A stretch of 64,000 nt of DNA from Protopterus annectens (GCF_019279795.1 NC_056744.1:900129904-900193903); one strand, 5' to 3'; positions 44,190 through 55,764 are shown, counted from the stretch's first letter. Notes: generated by a model from the sequence alone, not told the origin. Made by a program: numbers and translations.

Positions 44190-45190
44190 ACCAAGTAGTA
44201 GTGTATGGTTCAGAATAGTGAAAAGTGTAGCCAGTTGTGGGAACATGAGGGTCAGGAATACATACCCATCTCTGTAATGTTGTTTTGGGGTACCTGGTTC
44301 TACTGGTGAAGGTCCACTAAGGAATAGAAAGCATATTAAAATGAACAAAAGCTTTCAGGAAATATTTATTTAAAAGTAAAAGAAACTCCTGGCTTGCTGT
44401 GCTCTGTTTTACATAATGAATACAACCACTTCTGTCCTCAGATGTATATTTATCCTGTGGATAAGTATTGAAGTGTTTCATAGCATTTTTACAAGGCATA
44501 AAAAATATGTATTTTTATTCATAAACAAGCAGTTTAAAAGTTAAGTGAAACATTCTTTGATATCATTGATTTTAAAATAAGATATTCCACATGTGAATAA
44601 GTCACATGACTACATCCTGTGGCAGATTAAACATCACAATTCCCTCTATTATTAACTCACACCTTATTAAAATTTTTGAGACTAAAGGTTTTGTAGTATT
44701 ATCATTGACTATGTTAAAGGTGTTTAGAACAGTTCAGTTTACTGTGACAGTCAACACAATTTACATGACACAGCAAGTCATCACAATGTTGTTTAATGCC
44801 AACATATAAGTCACTGTAAAGGAATGTGTCTGGTTAGCATTTAAATATGAGGCATATGAAAAACTTGTAAGTAGGGCAAAGTCCAAGCTTATAAACACAG
44901 ATACTGAATGGTTCATTACTTCAAGAGTGAGATAAAAACACAAGTTAAGTGCAAACTACCGTAGAGAGAATAAAGAAAAGTAGTGATATCAAAATGTAAA
45001 ATCTGGTTCACTTAGCCTTCATTAGAAATTAAGGTGGGATGTAACCATGTTGACACAGTGTCAGGGTGCTATGCTGTCATCAGAGCCAATGGTATGGATA
45101 TAAAAGCTTACTACACCAACCTGCAGTAGCTATTGATCAGTGGTGTACTTCTGCCTAGGGATGCCTTCTGACACCAATGTAACAAGAATT
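44190..45190. other. No gene recognised
   Basis: AT-rich, unassigned. Confidence 0.4.
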
Positions 45191-45194
45191 CCTG

Positions 45195-45336
45195 AGGGAT
45201 AATATTATCTTTTCATTCTATGATTTGAACAATGCAAGGCAGAGAGCTTTCTCAGTATTTGTGTGTGTTTGCGACTGTGTGTGTGTTTTTGTAATTTGTT
45301 CTTGATCAACAAGTTGGGAATTTACCTAGCTGAAAG
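45195..45336 (+). repeat. About 235-base tandem repeat, unit left of LINE C
   Basis: ATATTATCTTTTCATTCTAT, GATTTGAACAATGC, CTCAGTATTTGTGTGTGT, TTGTTCTTGATCAACAAG and CCTAGCTGAAAG match in order the two units at 51441-51880. The unit stops at CTGAAAG exactly where LINE copy C begins. Confidence 0.65.
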
Positions 45337-45660
45337 AAAAAAAAAATAAAAAATAAATAAAGAAATAAAATATATACATATTTTATTCAGCTGCTCTTAC
45401 CGTAACTGTCTTAGTTGCTGTTCTGCTTGCTGTTATCTGTTCAGTCGCTCTTACTCTGCACTTACTACTGCTTGTTAGTAGCCTTCTAATGTACTGTCTT
45501 CTGCACTTGTTTTTTAGTCATTTGTTAATTTAATTGCATTTATTTAAACTGTATTTGCTGTAATATTGCTACACACTCAAGTGTGCTAGCCTGCACTGCA
45601 ATTTGAATTGTATTTACTGCTGTTTTAGCTGCTTTTCTGAAAAAAAAAATTCTAAGCTTG

Positions 45661-46760
45661 TTTCCCGCCTTTCCTGTAACTAGTCTAGTCCAGATACAGA
45701 CTTGCTGTATCCAGGACTGTTGGTAAGCTTCTGAGCCCCCCAAGCCTTTCTGTGTTGGGTGGAAGCCTTCTAGCTTATCAATGGGAGTGGTAAGCACTAG
45801 GTAGCCTATCTACCATGGGAAGAGTGGGTTTTGGCCCAGAAATTGCAGTTCATTGGCCGTTTGGACAGATTTTCCATCTCTTTCTACTTTTTGGTTTAAA
45901 AGCCCACTTTTGTGTTTGGTCCCCGCCTTTCCTGTAACTAGTGTAGTCCAGGTACAGATTTGCTGTATCCAGGACTGTTGGTAAGCTTCTGAACCCCCAA
46001 GCCCTTCTGTGTTGGAGAGAAGCTTTCTAGCTTATCAGTGAGAGTGGTAAGCACTAGGTAACCTATCTACCACAGGAGAAGTGGTTTCTGGCCCAGAAAT
46101 TATAGTTTATTGGCCGTTTGGGAAGCTTTTCCATCTCTTTCAACCTTCTGATTTAAAAGCCTGTGTTTGCACTTGTTTCCTGCCTTTTCTGTTATTAGTC
46201 TAGTCCAGATACAGATTTGCTGTATCCAGGACTCTTTGTAATCTTCTGAGCCCCGAAGCCTTTCCGTCTTGGAAGGAAGCCTTCTAGCTTATCAGTGGGA
46301 GTGGTAAGCACTAGGTAGCCTATCTACCACAAGAGGAGTGGTTCCTGGCCCAGAAATTGTAGCTATTGGCCGTTTGGGCAGTTTTTTCCATCTCTTTCAA
46401 CTTTCTGGTTTAAAATCCGCACTTGCGCTTGTTTCCCACCTTTCCTGTAACTATACTAGTCCAGATACAGAGTTGCTGTATCCAGGACTGTTGGCAAGCT
46501 TCTGAGCCCCGCAAGCCTTTCTGTGTTGGAGGAAAGCCTTCTAGCTTATCAGCGGGAGCGGTAAGCACTAGGTAGCCTGTCTACCACAAGAGGAGTGGTT
46601 CTTGGCCCAGAAATTGTAGTTTATTGACCATTTGGACAGTTTGTCCATTTCTTTCAACTTTCTGGTTTAAAAGACCACATCTGCACTTGTTTCCCATCTT
46701 TCTTGTAACTAACCTACTGGGAAAGCTAGAAAGCCGTAAACTGATACAAGCCTTCTAGCT
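45661..46760 (+). promoter_or_regulatory. Tandem 5' monomers of LINE C (about 257 bp x 4+)
   Basis: Units start with TTTCCCGCCTTTCCTGTAAC-like sequence at 45661, about 45921, 46176, 46432 and a partial one at 46689. Each contains CTAGTCCAGATACAG...CTGTATCCAGGACTG, an imperfect hairpin; GCCTTCTAGCTTATCA; GTGGTAAGCACTAGGTAGCC; GGCCCAGAAATTG; TTGGCCGTTTGG; and near its end a TTTAAAAG TATA-like string. Monomeric 5' regions drive transcription in mouse L1 elements. A promoter role here is inferred from position and repetition. Confidence 0.6.
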
Positions 46761-47074
46761 TAGAAGAAAAACTTTGGAGTGATTAAGTATCAGTTTTCTG
46801 TACTTTCTTGCTGCACTTAACTGTTTTCCGCCTAAACACCAATTTTCCAGCATTTATTGTGATTTAAAAGCTTGTTTTTTTCACATATTGTACTTATTTG
46901 ACTGCCTGCACTTTTAAAAATTATTTTTTTGTTTAAATAATTTGTTTAACTGTTGTAGGCTACACACTAAAGTGCAATAGCCTTTTCTGATCGTTTGTAG
47001 TGGTTTAAAGCTGTTTTAAGTGTATTTTTTACTGTTTTGCCTTATTTTTTCAAAAGAAAAAAACTAAAAAAGTC

Positions 47075-47330
47075 TTTGTTTCCTGCCTTTCTAAGCCAGT
47101 ATAGTCCAGTTTTCAGGCTAGTGCTGAATTCAGGACTGTGTTACAAGTTTCTGAGTTGCCCATACCTTACTTAGATAAAATGAAGTTTCTCTGTTCACCT
47201 GTGAGAGAGGCGAGCTTTGAGCATCTTATCTGTCCCTAGAGGAGTGGTTCCAGCCCAGAAGTTAGTAGTTTATTGGCAATTTTGGGCTAATTTCTATCTC
47301 CTTCATTTCTCTGCTGTAAAAACTGTGTTT
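47075..47330 (+). repeat. Degenerate monomer next to ORF1 of LINE C
   Basis: Keeps TTTCCTGCCTTTCTAAG, TATAGTCCAG, TTCAGGACTGTG, GAGGAGTGGTTCCAGCCCAG, AGTTTATTGGCAATTTTGGG and CTGCTGTAAAAAC in monomer order, but is clearly older than the four upstream units. Its leader (46850-47075) repeats words of the leader at 45540-45660 (CTACACACTAAAGTGCAATA). Confidence 0.55.
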
Positions 47331-47590
47331 ACACAGTTTTGGGTGCCAGGCAGTGCCGGTTAGCTAGGGTTAAATTATTCCCGGTGCCACTAAGTCTCCT
47401 CTTCAGTTTTTCCCTTGAAACTAGTCTAACTCTCAACCTAAGCACACAAAAAGCATCCGACAGCCCAGCACTTGCTCAGACCTAATAGCAAGCACTAATA
47501 TACCCTGACACTTGATTGTCCAGCAGGGCAAGGCTCTTTATTCACCCCTCACCAACCAAGCGACTAAGCAGCTCACCCTACTATTCAGCT

Positions 47591-48543
47591 ATGACCAAAG
47601 GGCAATTTCAGGTGTAGTCTCCACTCCAGCTGGTGAATCTGGGCATCCTGAGGCAATGTTACAACTGTCTCATGCACACAGACAACCCTCTCCTCCTACC
47701 ACAAAACACTAAGATATGCGAGAGATGCAATTATACAGCCAAACTGGAGGCTAAGCTGTCTCCACCCAAGACTGGAACAGACAGTCAAGAGGAGAAGATT
47801 AACACTTGCACCACATCTCCAGCCACACAGACCTACTAAACCAGCACTAGCAAAAAATACACATAAATACGCAAAATCATACTCAGAGGCTCTAAATAAA
47901 AACCTGCAAAAGCATCAGAGCCCTCCAAAGCAGACATCCAAACAACCTGCACCTCCTGTCATAAACCAGACAACACATAAAAAACAAAATCAGTGTGCTG
48001 CACAATCACAGCCCTTAAGGCAAAATAACATACCTAACACACTAGTAATAGGTGACTCTATAGTCAGGCACACTGATGTCCCACTCACTAGGCTGGACAA
48101 GCAGAAGGTTACTGTTAGCTGCTCGTCGGGAGCCAGAATCCACCACATTACACAAGCACTCAGGTCACTCCAGAACAAGTACAAATATGACTCTGTCATT
48201 GTTCATGTTGGCATGAATGACCAGAACGTACCTCTCTGGACTACATGAAAAGAGAAATGGAAGTGCTCTCTGATCATTTAGCCCAGGTATCTTGCCCTCA
48301 CCAAGAATGATACCTCAGTATAAAGAAAAAATGATCAATTTCAACAATTAGCTAAACTTCTGGTGTCATTCAAAGGGGATCCAGTGTCTGTCAGCCTGGG
48401 ACAACATGCTCGATAAGCCGCATTGCTTTGCAAGAGACGTCTTGCATCTGTCACCCCTAGGCTTTCGAATACTGGCCAAGGCTCTTGCTGCCCCCATAGT
48501 GCCTTTTTTAGGCAAGGCTCAAAAGTCAAACCCACCTCTGTAA
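47591..48543 (+). pseudogene. CR1-like ORF1, copy C
   Basis: Starts MTKGQFQV at 47591, with TAG at codon 9 (47615). The zinc motif CYNC...CERC is intact. The linker meets TAA at 47837 and a small shift, then the SGNH domain has the intact nucleophile block VIGDSIVRHTDVPL and HVGMND. A frameshift follows MND (near 48222) and a deletion of about 30 bases near 48290. The C-terminal LHLSPLGFRILAKAL block is recovered in another frame to 48543. Same architecture as copy A, with different lesions. Confidence 0.8.
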
Positions 48544-48571
48544 ACAGCACAATTAACAAAAACTGAGGGTT

Positions 48572-51354
48572 ATGCTACTCAATGCCAGGAGTTTAAATCT
48601 CAAAATGCACGTGCTCGAAGCACTCCTCAGTATGGAGAACGCCGACATCTGTGCAGTAACTGAAACCTGGTTCATGGCTCCAGAGAGCACCCCAGCACTA
48701 CCAGGCTACAACTCATACCACACATTTCAGCCACAGAACATGGACAGAAACACAAAAGGAAGGGTTGTATCCATATTCATCAAGGATACCTACACCTCCA
48801 GGTTAGTGGTGCAGCATGATACCTTTGAGATTATCCATGTGCAACTAACATTGGGCAGATCTGCAGTGCAAATTGTGGCCTGCTACAGATCACTCTCCAT
48901 GACCTAGGACCACCACTCCACCTTTCTGGAGACACTGGAAAACATGAAGGTCCTACCAAACACCCTGATATTGAGCGATTTCAATTACCCTACCATTCAC
49001 TGGGAAAACTACTCGAGTACAAACTCCCAGGCCCAGCGCTTCCTGGAATTCATCAGCTCAAATGCCCTGGATCAGCTGGTAAACTCCCCTACCAGAGGTG
49101 AAAACATATTGGACCTGGTCATCACCAACATGGGCGACAGGTGTTCCACACTGGAGGTCAACCCGTCACTGGTTAGATCAGACCATAAACTAATCACTCT
49201 GGATGTCCACACCCCACCACCACCCCCAGCTAAGGAAACCACAGTAAAAAACTTTTCTTTTTCTAAAGCAAACTTCACCTTGCTTAAGACAGAGGCGGTA
49301 AGTTTCACAGCCCCCACGTTAAAGGATAACACTGCCCAAGGTGCAGAAACCTTTACAAATGCACTCTATGAGTACCTACAAGGATGCATGGATCGTGCCA
49401 TCCCTAGCAAAACCAAGACTCACTCCTCTAAGAGAAGGAAACCAGTTTGGTGGACCCCTGCCATAAACAGGCTATATAATAGAAGGAGGAAACTAGTTCA
49501 GAAAAAAAGCTAATCCCAAGAAGGAAAGACATCCTTGATCAGTATCAGTAAGAAACTAAGGTCCCTCATAAAATCATCCAAGGCTAACTTTGAAAGAAAA
49601 ATAGCCAAGGATTCAAAAGATAACCACAAAGCCTTCTTTAGCTATGTCAAGAATCTAAATGGCAACTCGCAGATATGCACTGAACTAGTGCAAAATAGCA
49701 GAAAATATATTGAACCTACTGATATTGCCAACATCCTGGCAGATAGATTCAGTGCAAACTTCACCCCCCCCACCCCCAAAAGGGCCGACAACAGTACCGG
49801 AAAAGTGTAGTGTCCCAGAAATCACAGACACACAGGTGAAAACAGCCCTTTCAAAAGCCAAAAACACAGCGTCAATGGGGCCAGATGGTGTCCCAGGCTG
49901 CGTCTTGCATGAACTACAGAACGAACTAACCCGCCCACCTAAACATGCTGTTCAACCTCAGCCTCTGCAAAGGCTACCTACCCATAGAATGGTGCACAGC
50001 AATGGTTATTCCACTCCACAAAGGAGGGGCCACAACTGACCCTGGTAAGTATCGCCCCATAAGCCTGACTAGCCTGGACTGCAGGGCTATGGAGCGCATC
50101 ATCATGGAACTCATTAACAAAGACATTGGGAACCTCCAAACACTTGACCCGACCCAGTTCGGCTTTGTTAAGGGTAGATTATGCCTACTAAACCTGGTTG
50201 ACTTCTTCAAGACAGTCACCAAGAACATAGATGAGGGAAAGGTTGTTCACACAGCCTACCTTGACGTTGCCAAGGCTTTCGACACCATTCCCCACTCAGG
50301 TATTACAGAAAAACTCACCAGCCTGAACATAAACTCCTACATCATGAGATAGGTTGCCAACTGTCTTACAGACAGAATTCACATGGTAAGAATAGTGGAC
50401 TCCACGTCTGACTCTAAACCAGTCACAAGAGGTGTACTGCAAAGCTCGGCCCTGGGACCCCTACTGTTCAGCATATACATCTCAGAAGTACAGTCAAACA
50501 CAGGAGGACTATAGCTAACCAAGTTCACCAATGACTGCAAACTGGGAGCCGTAATTGACTCTACGGCTGACACGGACATCCTCCAAAAGGGCCTTACTGA
50601 GACGGACACCTGGTGTCAAAGTCATGGCCTCAAGCTAAATGCCAAAAAATGCACAGTCATCCCATTTGGGAAAAACAAAACACCCACGAATTATCACATT
50701 GGTGGCAGTCCTCTTAATACAGATGAGGTAATAAGAGATCTGGGGACCCAGGTAGACAGTAATCTCTCCTTTGACAATCATATTGCCTAAGTAGTTAGGA
50801 AATCCTTCTATGGGTTCACATCTAGAAATAAAGAGGATATAGTGCCCCTCTACTCCTCACTCATCAGACCCATCAAAGAGTACAATGCCCCATTTGGGAT
50901 GTACCTCACAAGACACTTCCAACAGCTGGAAAGACCACAAAAGTACCTCACCAAGAGGATTACTGGCCTCAAATATATGTCCTATGCAGCCCGACTGAAA
51001 AGACTCTGGCTGTACTCAGTGGCATATCGCTTACTCAGAGGTGATCTCTGCCTGACTTACAAAGCCATGTCCAACTCAGAATTGATGGACATACTCCACC
51101 TAAAGAAATCCAAGTCACTGCGAGCCATGCGCTCTAGTGAGCTAAACCTTGCCACAACAATAAATAGAACATGCTGGAGGGATAGATTCCTGTCACAGAG
51201 ACTCCCCATGCTTTGGAACAAAATTCCAGACTACATTAGGCAGAGCCCTTCACTAACACTCTTCAAGAGAAACCTTGATGAGTGGATGGGTAACAGAAAA
51301 TCCACCCCTGGGATCACTTCATTGGCTCTGCTTGACAGAGGATCAGTTAATTAA
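48572..51354 (+). pseudogene. CR1-like ORF2, copy C
   Basis: MLLNARSLN at 48572. The endonuclease and linker stay in one frame to 49810 except for TAG at 48905 and TAA at 49511. Blocks: AVTETWF, SDFNYP (Gly of GDFNYP replaced by Ser), RSDHKLITL. RT after a shift near 49790: DGVPGCVLHEL, PISLTSL, LDVAKAFDTIPH, a TAG at 50350, then KFTNDCKLG instead of KFADDCKLG. TAG near 50513 and TAA near 50788, plus a small deletion at 50810. The C-terminal domain is open to LDRGSVN at 51354. Confidence 0.85.
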
Positions 51355-51440
51355 TCAATGGGGCGGCGAAATTTGACACACTCTAGCTAGGCTTATAAAT
51401 GCCCTCGGGCAGATAGCCTAGTACCTACCTATGAACCTAT

Positions 51441-51680
51441 AAGGCTCTGAAGGGAAAACTTACATACCTGCCTAGATGCTCTTGTTTGTCTAGAAGCAGT
51501 GACCTCAGCATGATATGTTGGAAGACTTGGGTTCAGTTGCCAAATGAGAGCCGATATTATCCTTTCACTTATATGATTCTAATGGGGCCAAGCAGTGGAC
51601 TTTCTCTGTATTTATATATGTGTGTTTATAATTTGCTCTTGATCAGCAAGTTGGGGGAGGGGGTTCCTAGCTGAAAGGAT
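51441..51680 (+). repeat. About 235-base tandem repeat, unit right of LINE C
   Basis: Opens AAGGCTCTGAAGGGAAAAC directly after the LINE end and closes with CCTAGCTGAAAGGAT. It includes GGGTTCAGTTGCC, a weak B-box-like string. Confidence 0.65.
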
Positions 51681-51880
51681 AAGGCTCTTAAGGGAAAACT
51701 TAACCCCTGCCTGTTCAGAGGCTCTTGGTCAAGCCGAAATGATGATACCCCTCTATGCTGGAGGTCTTGGTTTCAAATGTAAAATACAAGCTAACATTAT
51801 CCTTTATTTTCTATAATTTGAACAGTGCCTAAGCAGAGTGTTTTTTCTGTATTTGTGCGCATGTTTGTAATTTTTTTAAA
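51681..51880 (+). repeat. About 235-base tandem repeat, second right unit
   Basis: AAGGCTCTTAAGGGAAAACT, AACATTATCCTTTATTTTCT, ATAATTTGAACAGTGC, TTTCTGTATTTGTG and GTTTGTAATTTTT repeat the previous unit, then it fades. Confidence 0.65.
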
Positions 51881-51889
51881 CAAAGGAAC

Positions 51890-52490
51890 TTATTCCTCCA
51901 CATGACCTTGTAGTGATCAAGAAAATGTCAGCAAGTTTTTCTAACAACAAAGAAAGGAGGAATAAGGGAGAGATGTAGGAAAAAATCATGAACTCTCAGC
52001 ACAAACTCCTCATGTAAGTATACCTGCTAGACAATGTCCCACAAATTGAAAATAGCCTGCCTGAGCTGTTAACATGGCTTATATGCTTCACAGGGACATA
52101 AGACAATTAACTCTATGCAAAATACAATTATGGAACCTGGAGTGAACTACTGGTTAGTCTTCAAGAGAGAAGAGCTCTACAACTCTAAGAAATGTATGGA
52201 TCTGTTAATGTTTACCATTCAGATAACTGAAATAAATAATGGTTCTGTTGAACTCATTGAAGTAGGTGGCTATCATTACATAAGTAAGCTTTGTGAAGCT
52301 TGGAGTTAAGTTAGGTAAGCTGGCAAGCCCAACACAGGAAAACTGAAAGTGTTGTTTTTTGCAGTCTGGTCAAAGCAAGTACAACACAGTAAAATATTCA
52401 CAATGTGTTACTTTATGCAAGTCAGTGTAAGTGTGCATGGCACACTCATCTATGAATTAGCACAATGTGTTAAGGATATGAGCTGTTAAA
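51890..52490. other. No gene recognised
   Basis: Unassigned; a 64-codon frame at 52115-52309 has no support. Confidence 0.4.
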
Positions 52491-52494
52491 AGTT

Positions 52495-52590
52495 ATTTAT
52501 TTCATTTGTTAACCAGGTAATGTCCGACTGGGCATGAGGCCCATTTTCAGTGGAGGCCCAGGAAGAAAAGCTCCAAATACATACATATAT
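52495..52590 (-). repeat. L2/Jockey-type LINE 3' end (minus)
   Basis: Reverse complement: GGAGCTTTTCTTCCTGGGCC, TCCACTGAAAATGGGCC and CTGGTTAACAAATGAAATAA. Same ending as the LINE at 30403-31955. Confidence 0.65.
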
Positions 52591-52619
52591 CAATACACAT
52601 ACATGTACACATGCAACAA

Positions 52620-52775
52620 TTTCCTGTAGTCCAGGGCTGGATTCTGTCGGCTTCCATTTGCCTACTGTGTGACTCTAAGCAAGTAACTTAACCAGAGAGT
52701 GCTCCCTGGTCTGGGTCTTATAAATGTCCATGAGGATTAGTGTTCTACCCTGTTAAATAAACACTTAGTAGAAGG
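52620..52775 (+). repeat. CORE-SINE/MIR-like fragment
   Basis: CTACTGTGTGACTCTAAGCA followed by AGTAACTTAACC is close to the core shared by MIR and other CORE-SINEs (TGTGTGAC..TGGGCAAGT.ACTTAACC). GAGTGCTCCCTGG and AATAAACACTTAG follow. Confidence 0.55.
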
Positions 52776-52779
52776 AAAG

Positions 52780-53140
52780 CATGGGATTAAAATGACTATG
52801 ATTGTCAGTGAAACTTGTTCATGTTGAGTGTAGTAGTTATAGATGAATATAGAGAATATTCAGAAGGTTAAACAGATCTTGATGCAGTAAAGAGTGAAGA
52901 GAAGTATGTGAATTAAAGGCTTAACAAGGCAAGTAACAGAGACGAGTGCATAGCATATGGTAGACTAGAGGAACGGAGGAAAAGGTGAAGGAGGAAGGAA
53001 GCTTTTTGGCAGATTGCAGGCTGTTAGACTAATGGCAACACAACAGGATCTGGAATTAAATATGTTGGAATTCACTCTTGGCACTATAATAGTGCAAAAG
53101 AGGTGAATGTAAAATCTGAGTAGCATTTCATTATAATGCA
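52780..53140. other. No gene recognised
   Basis: Unassigned. Confidence 0.4.
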
Positions 53141-53141
53141 G

Positions 53142-53209
53142 ACACACGCAGACACACACCCATACGCACACACACACACACATGCACACACACGCACACA
53201 CACGCACAC

Positions 53210-53288
<79 letters not shown>
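53142..53288. repeat. (CA)n microsatellite, imperfect left half
   Basis: Interrupted by CG and TG units to about 53215, then pure CA. Its Cys-Val frames on minus are artefacts. Confidence 0.95.
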
Positions 53289-53290
<2 letters not shown>

Positions 53291-53749
53291 CTGAATCATG
53301 AAAGGAAAGCATTACCTCCTATTTAGAGCTCAAACCTAAAACCTGAAGCATTACTGCTTTTATCAACATATTCATGAATGCTTTGTTAAAAACCTAATAT
53401 ATGCTGAGAACTATAATAGTAACAACACTGAACAGTTGAATTTATACTCATGATTATCCGAATGGAAGATAGTCTGAATACATATGCAACAAATGGAAAA
53501 AAGAGAAAAAGAGTAAGATGATAAGATAAATGCGTTAGTCCCATACTGTGGCACATGTCAAATGTGAAGTGTATGCTTTGCAGTTTTAAAGAATATACTC
53601 TTCAGCTAGTTTGCTGAAGGCCCTGTTACTCAGTCCTAAGTTGTTAGAAGTTCTAGAAAGAGTCAAGATACTTTCATATAAGAGAGTGTGAATTAAGGAA
53701 AAACGCTGCGCAGCCATTGATAAGCATGCATCAAGCTTTTTCCAATGAG

Positions 53750-53752
53750 AGG

Positions 53753-53803
<51 letters not shown>
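53750..53803. repeat. (GA)n microsatellite
   Basis: About 26 GA units. A short TA-rich tract follows at 53951-53975. Confidence 0.95.
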
Positions 53804-53805
<2 letters not shown>

Positions 53806-54208
53806 TGACATAACAATACTGACACTCATAGCACCGTAAACACAGTGTTCCAAACATTTAGACCTGCCCCCCCCGTTTCCAGCATTGTAAGTGTCAATAT
53901 TGTTACATCAGCATTACCAGTCTTGGTAAGGGTCATGTCTGACAGACAGCTATATATCTATATCTATATATATATTATTTTTAATGAATCTACATTCAAA
54001 AACTGACAGATCAGATGCACATAGATTTTATGCTAAAAAGATTAGCATATTATGAATTTTACTCCCAACCTAAGATGCTTGGATTTTTTATGACACCATT
54101 AGCTTAAACAGAACTCATAAAGAAGATATATTTATTAAGATGTCATCAGATAGATTATGAAACCACTTACCACTAAGCATTAAGTAACCTTAAGTTATTT
54201 CAGAATTT

Positions 54209-54550
54209 AATGAGAGTTGACTGTTGGGTGGGTCAATTAAAGTTTAGTTGTAATGTAAAGTGTTCGTCAGACTTTATGGCCTGAACACAGGCACAAGTGA
54301 ACTTATGAAGTGATGTAGTCTGTAAGCAGATTGCTGTGATATGCAGCATTTCTGTAGCAGAGATATTATGAGATATTATAATGAGAGTTGACTGTTGGGT
54401 GGGTCAATTAAAGTTTAGTTGTAATGTAAAGTGTTCGTCAGACTTTATGGCCTGAACACAGGCACAAGTTAACTTATGAAGTGATGTAGTCTGTAAGCAG
54501 ATTGCTGTGATATGCAGCATTTCTGTAGCAGAGATATTATGCTTCAAGTG
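54209..54550 (+). repeat. 171-bp tandem duplication
   Basis: 54209-54379 and 54380-54550 are almost identical; I saw one G/T difference (CAAGTGAAC versus CAAGTTAAC) besides the junction. GAGATATTATGAGATATTAT at the joint suggests slippage or exchange at a short repeat. Confidence 0.9.
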
Positions 54551-54854
54551 GCAGACAGTATTACTTTTCTTACCCTGTCTACATGCTAATTTCCACAAAC
54601 CTTAGCTTAACATGTTAAGCACTAAAGCTAAGTATGAGCAACAGTGGCATTCAGTTTTGAATATGTTGAGGAAAAAAAAACACACAAAAAAACAATTTTT
54701 GCAGGGGGCAAGACCCCTGCACCCCACACCCCTCACTTTAATATTCTCACTCCGAGATCGCACTACAGTGGGGAAACTGGAATATTCCCTTATCCCCACT
54801 ATACCACGATCTCAGCACTTATTCACTTAGTTGTACATCAACACTAAGCAACTG

Positions 54855-55531
54855 ACAACATCCCAGGCTGCATTCTACACGAATGACAGAATGAACTCGC
54901 ACCACACCTAAGTACCATGTTCAGTCATAGCCTCACCGCAGGCTTTGTGCCCACTGAATGGTGCACAGCAATGGTTATCCCACTCCACAAAGGGGGATCC
55001 ACCACGGACCCTGGGAACTACCGCCCCACTAGCCTGATGAACCTGGTCTGAAAGGCTATGGAATGTATGAACATGGAACTTATAAACAATGACATTGGTA
55101 ATCTACAAACTCTGGACCCTATCCAGTTCAGGTTTGTAAAAGGCAGATCATGTCTCCTAATCCTGATAGACTTCTTTGAAGTGGTTACCAAAGCCGTAGA
55201 TGAGGGTAAGGTGGTTCACACAGCCTATCTAAATCTCGCCAAGGCTTTCAACACCATCCCCCACACTGGAAATATAGATAAACTCACTAAACTAGGTATA
55301 AATCCCTACGTCACAAGATGGGTTGCCAACTGGCTCACTGGCAGAACCCAAACTGTGAAAGTAGTGGACTCCAAATCCTACTTCAGACCAGTGACAAGTG
55401 GAGTACCACAGGGTTCAGTCCCGGGTCCTCTCCTGTTTGGTATCTACTTCTCTGAAGTATGGGCTAGCACAGAAGGTCTTTGGCAAATGAAGTTCACAGA
55501 TGACTGCAAACTAGGAGCCATAATCACAATG
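54855..55531 (+). pseudogene. CR1-like RT fragment F, both ends missing
   Basis: Plus-strand RT segment only: IPGCILHE, TEWCTAMVIPLHKGG, NYRPTSL, IQFRFVKGRSCLL, LNLAKAFNTIPH, NPYVTRWVANWLTGRTQTVK, SGVPQGSVPGPLLFGIYF and KFTDDCKLGAII. Asp of the AFDT block is Asn and FADD is FTDD, so it is inactive. Stops interrupt its start (54883, 55050). It lacks ORF1, the endonuclease, the C-terminal domain and the 3' tail. It is closest to copies B and E. Confidence 0.8.
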
Positions 55532-55539
55532 GCTGTGTA

Positions 55540-55760
55540 TCTTGTGAATCAGTATATCAAGGACAGTACTCATTTGTCACTCCTTCTTATACTCAGATGA
55601 TTGTTCTGATTATTAAGAACCTAATTGCTCTTTTAGTGAATAACGACTCTACACTTTTCTTGGAGGCTGTTTGTAAAGTTATGCCCTAATGAGCAATAAA
55701 ATATTATTTCTTGTATGCAGAAAATGAGAACTACTTGCTGTCTGCCCTTTAAAATCAAAT
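55540..55760. other. No gene recognised
   Basis: Unassigned. Confidence 0.35.
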
Positions 55761-55764
55761 ATTT

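Larger units (their letters stand above)
45337..51440 (+). mobile_element. CR1-like LINE, copy C, apparently full length
   Basis: About 6.1 kb: A-rich start, leader, tandem 5' monomers, ORF1, ORF2, stem-loop 3' UTR (CTAGGC 51387-51392, GCCTAG 51416-51421) and a CCTATGAACCTAT end. The flanks are the two halves of an interrupted tandem repeat (CTGAAAG on the left, AAGGCTCTGAAGGG on the right), which fixes both ends independently and suggests a 3-base AAG target duplication. Near-identical to copy A by eye where they overlap. Confidence 0.8.

Noticed and set aside
45661-46760. Independent satellite array unrelated to the LINE
   Set aside because: The same words occur upstream of ORF1 in copy D, and the array lies within the interval bounded by the interrupted flanking repeat, so it belongs to the LINE 5' region.
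54209-54550. Alpha-satellite-like centromeric repeat because of the 171-base period
   Set aside because: Only two copies, no similarity to centromeric monomers seen; the length match is coincidence.
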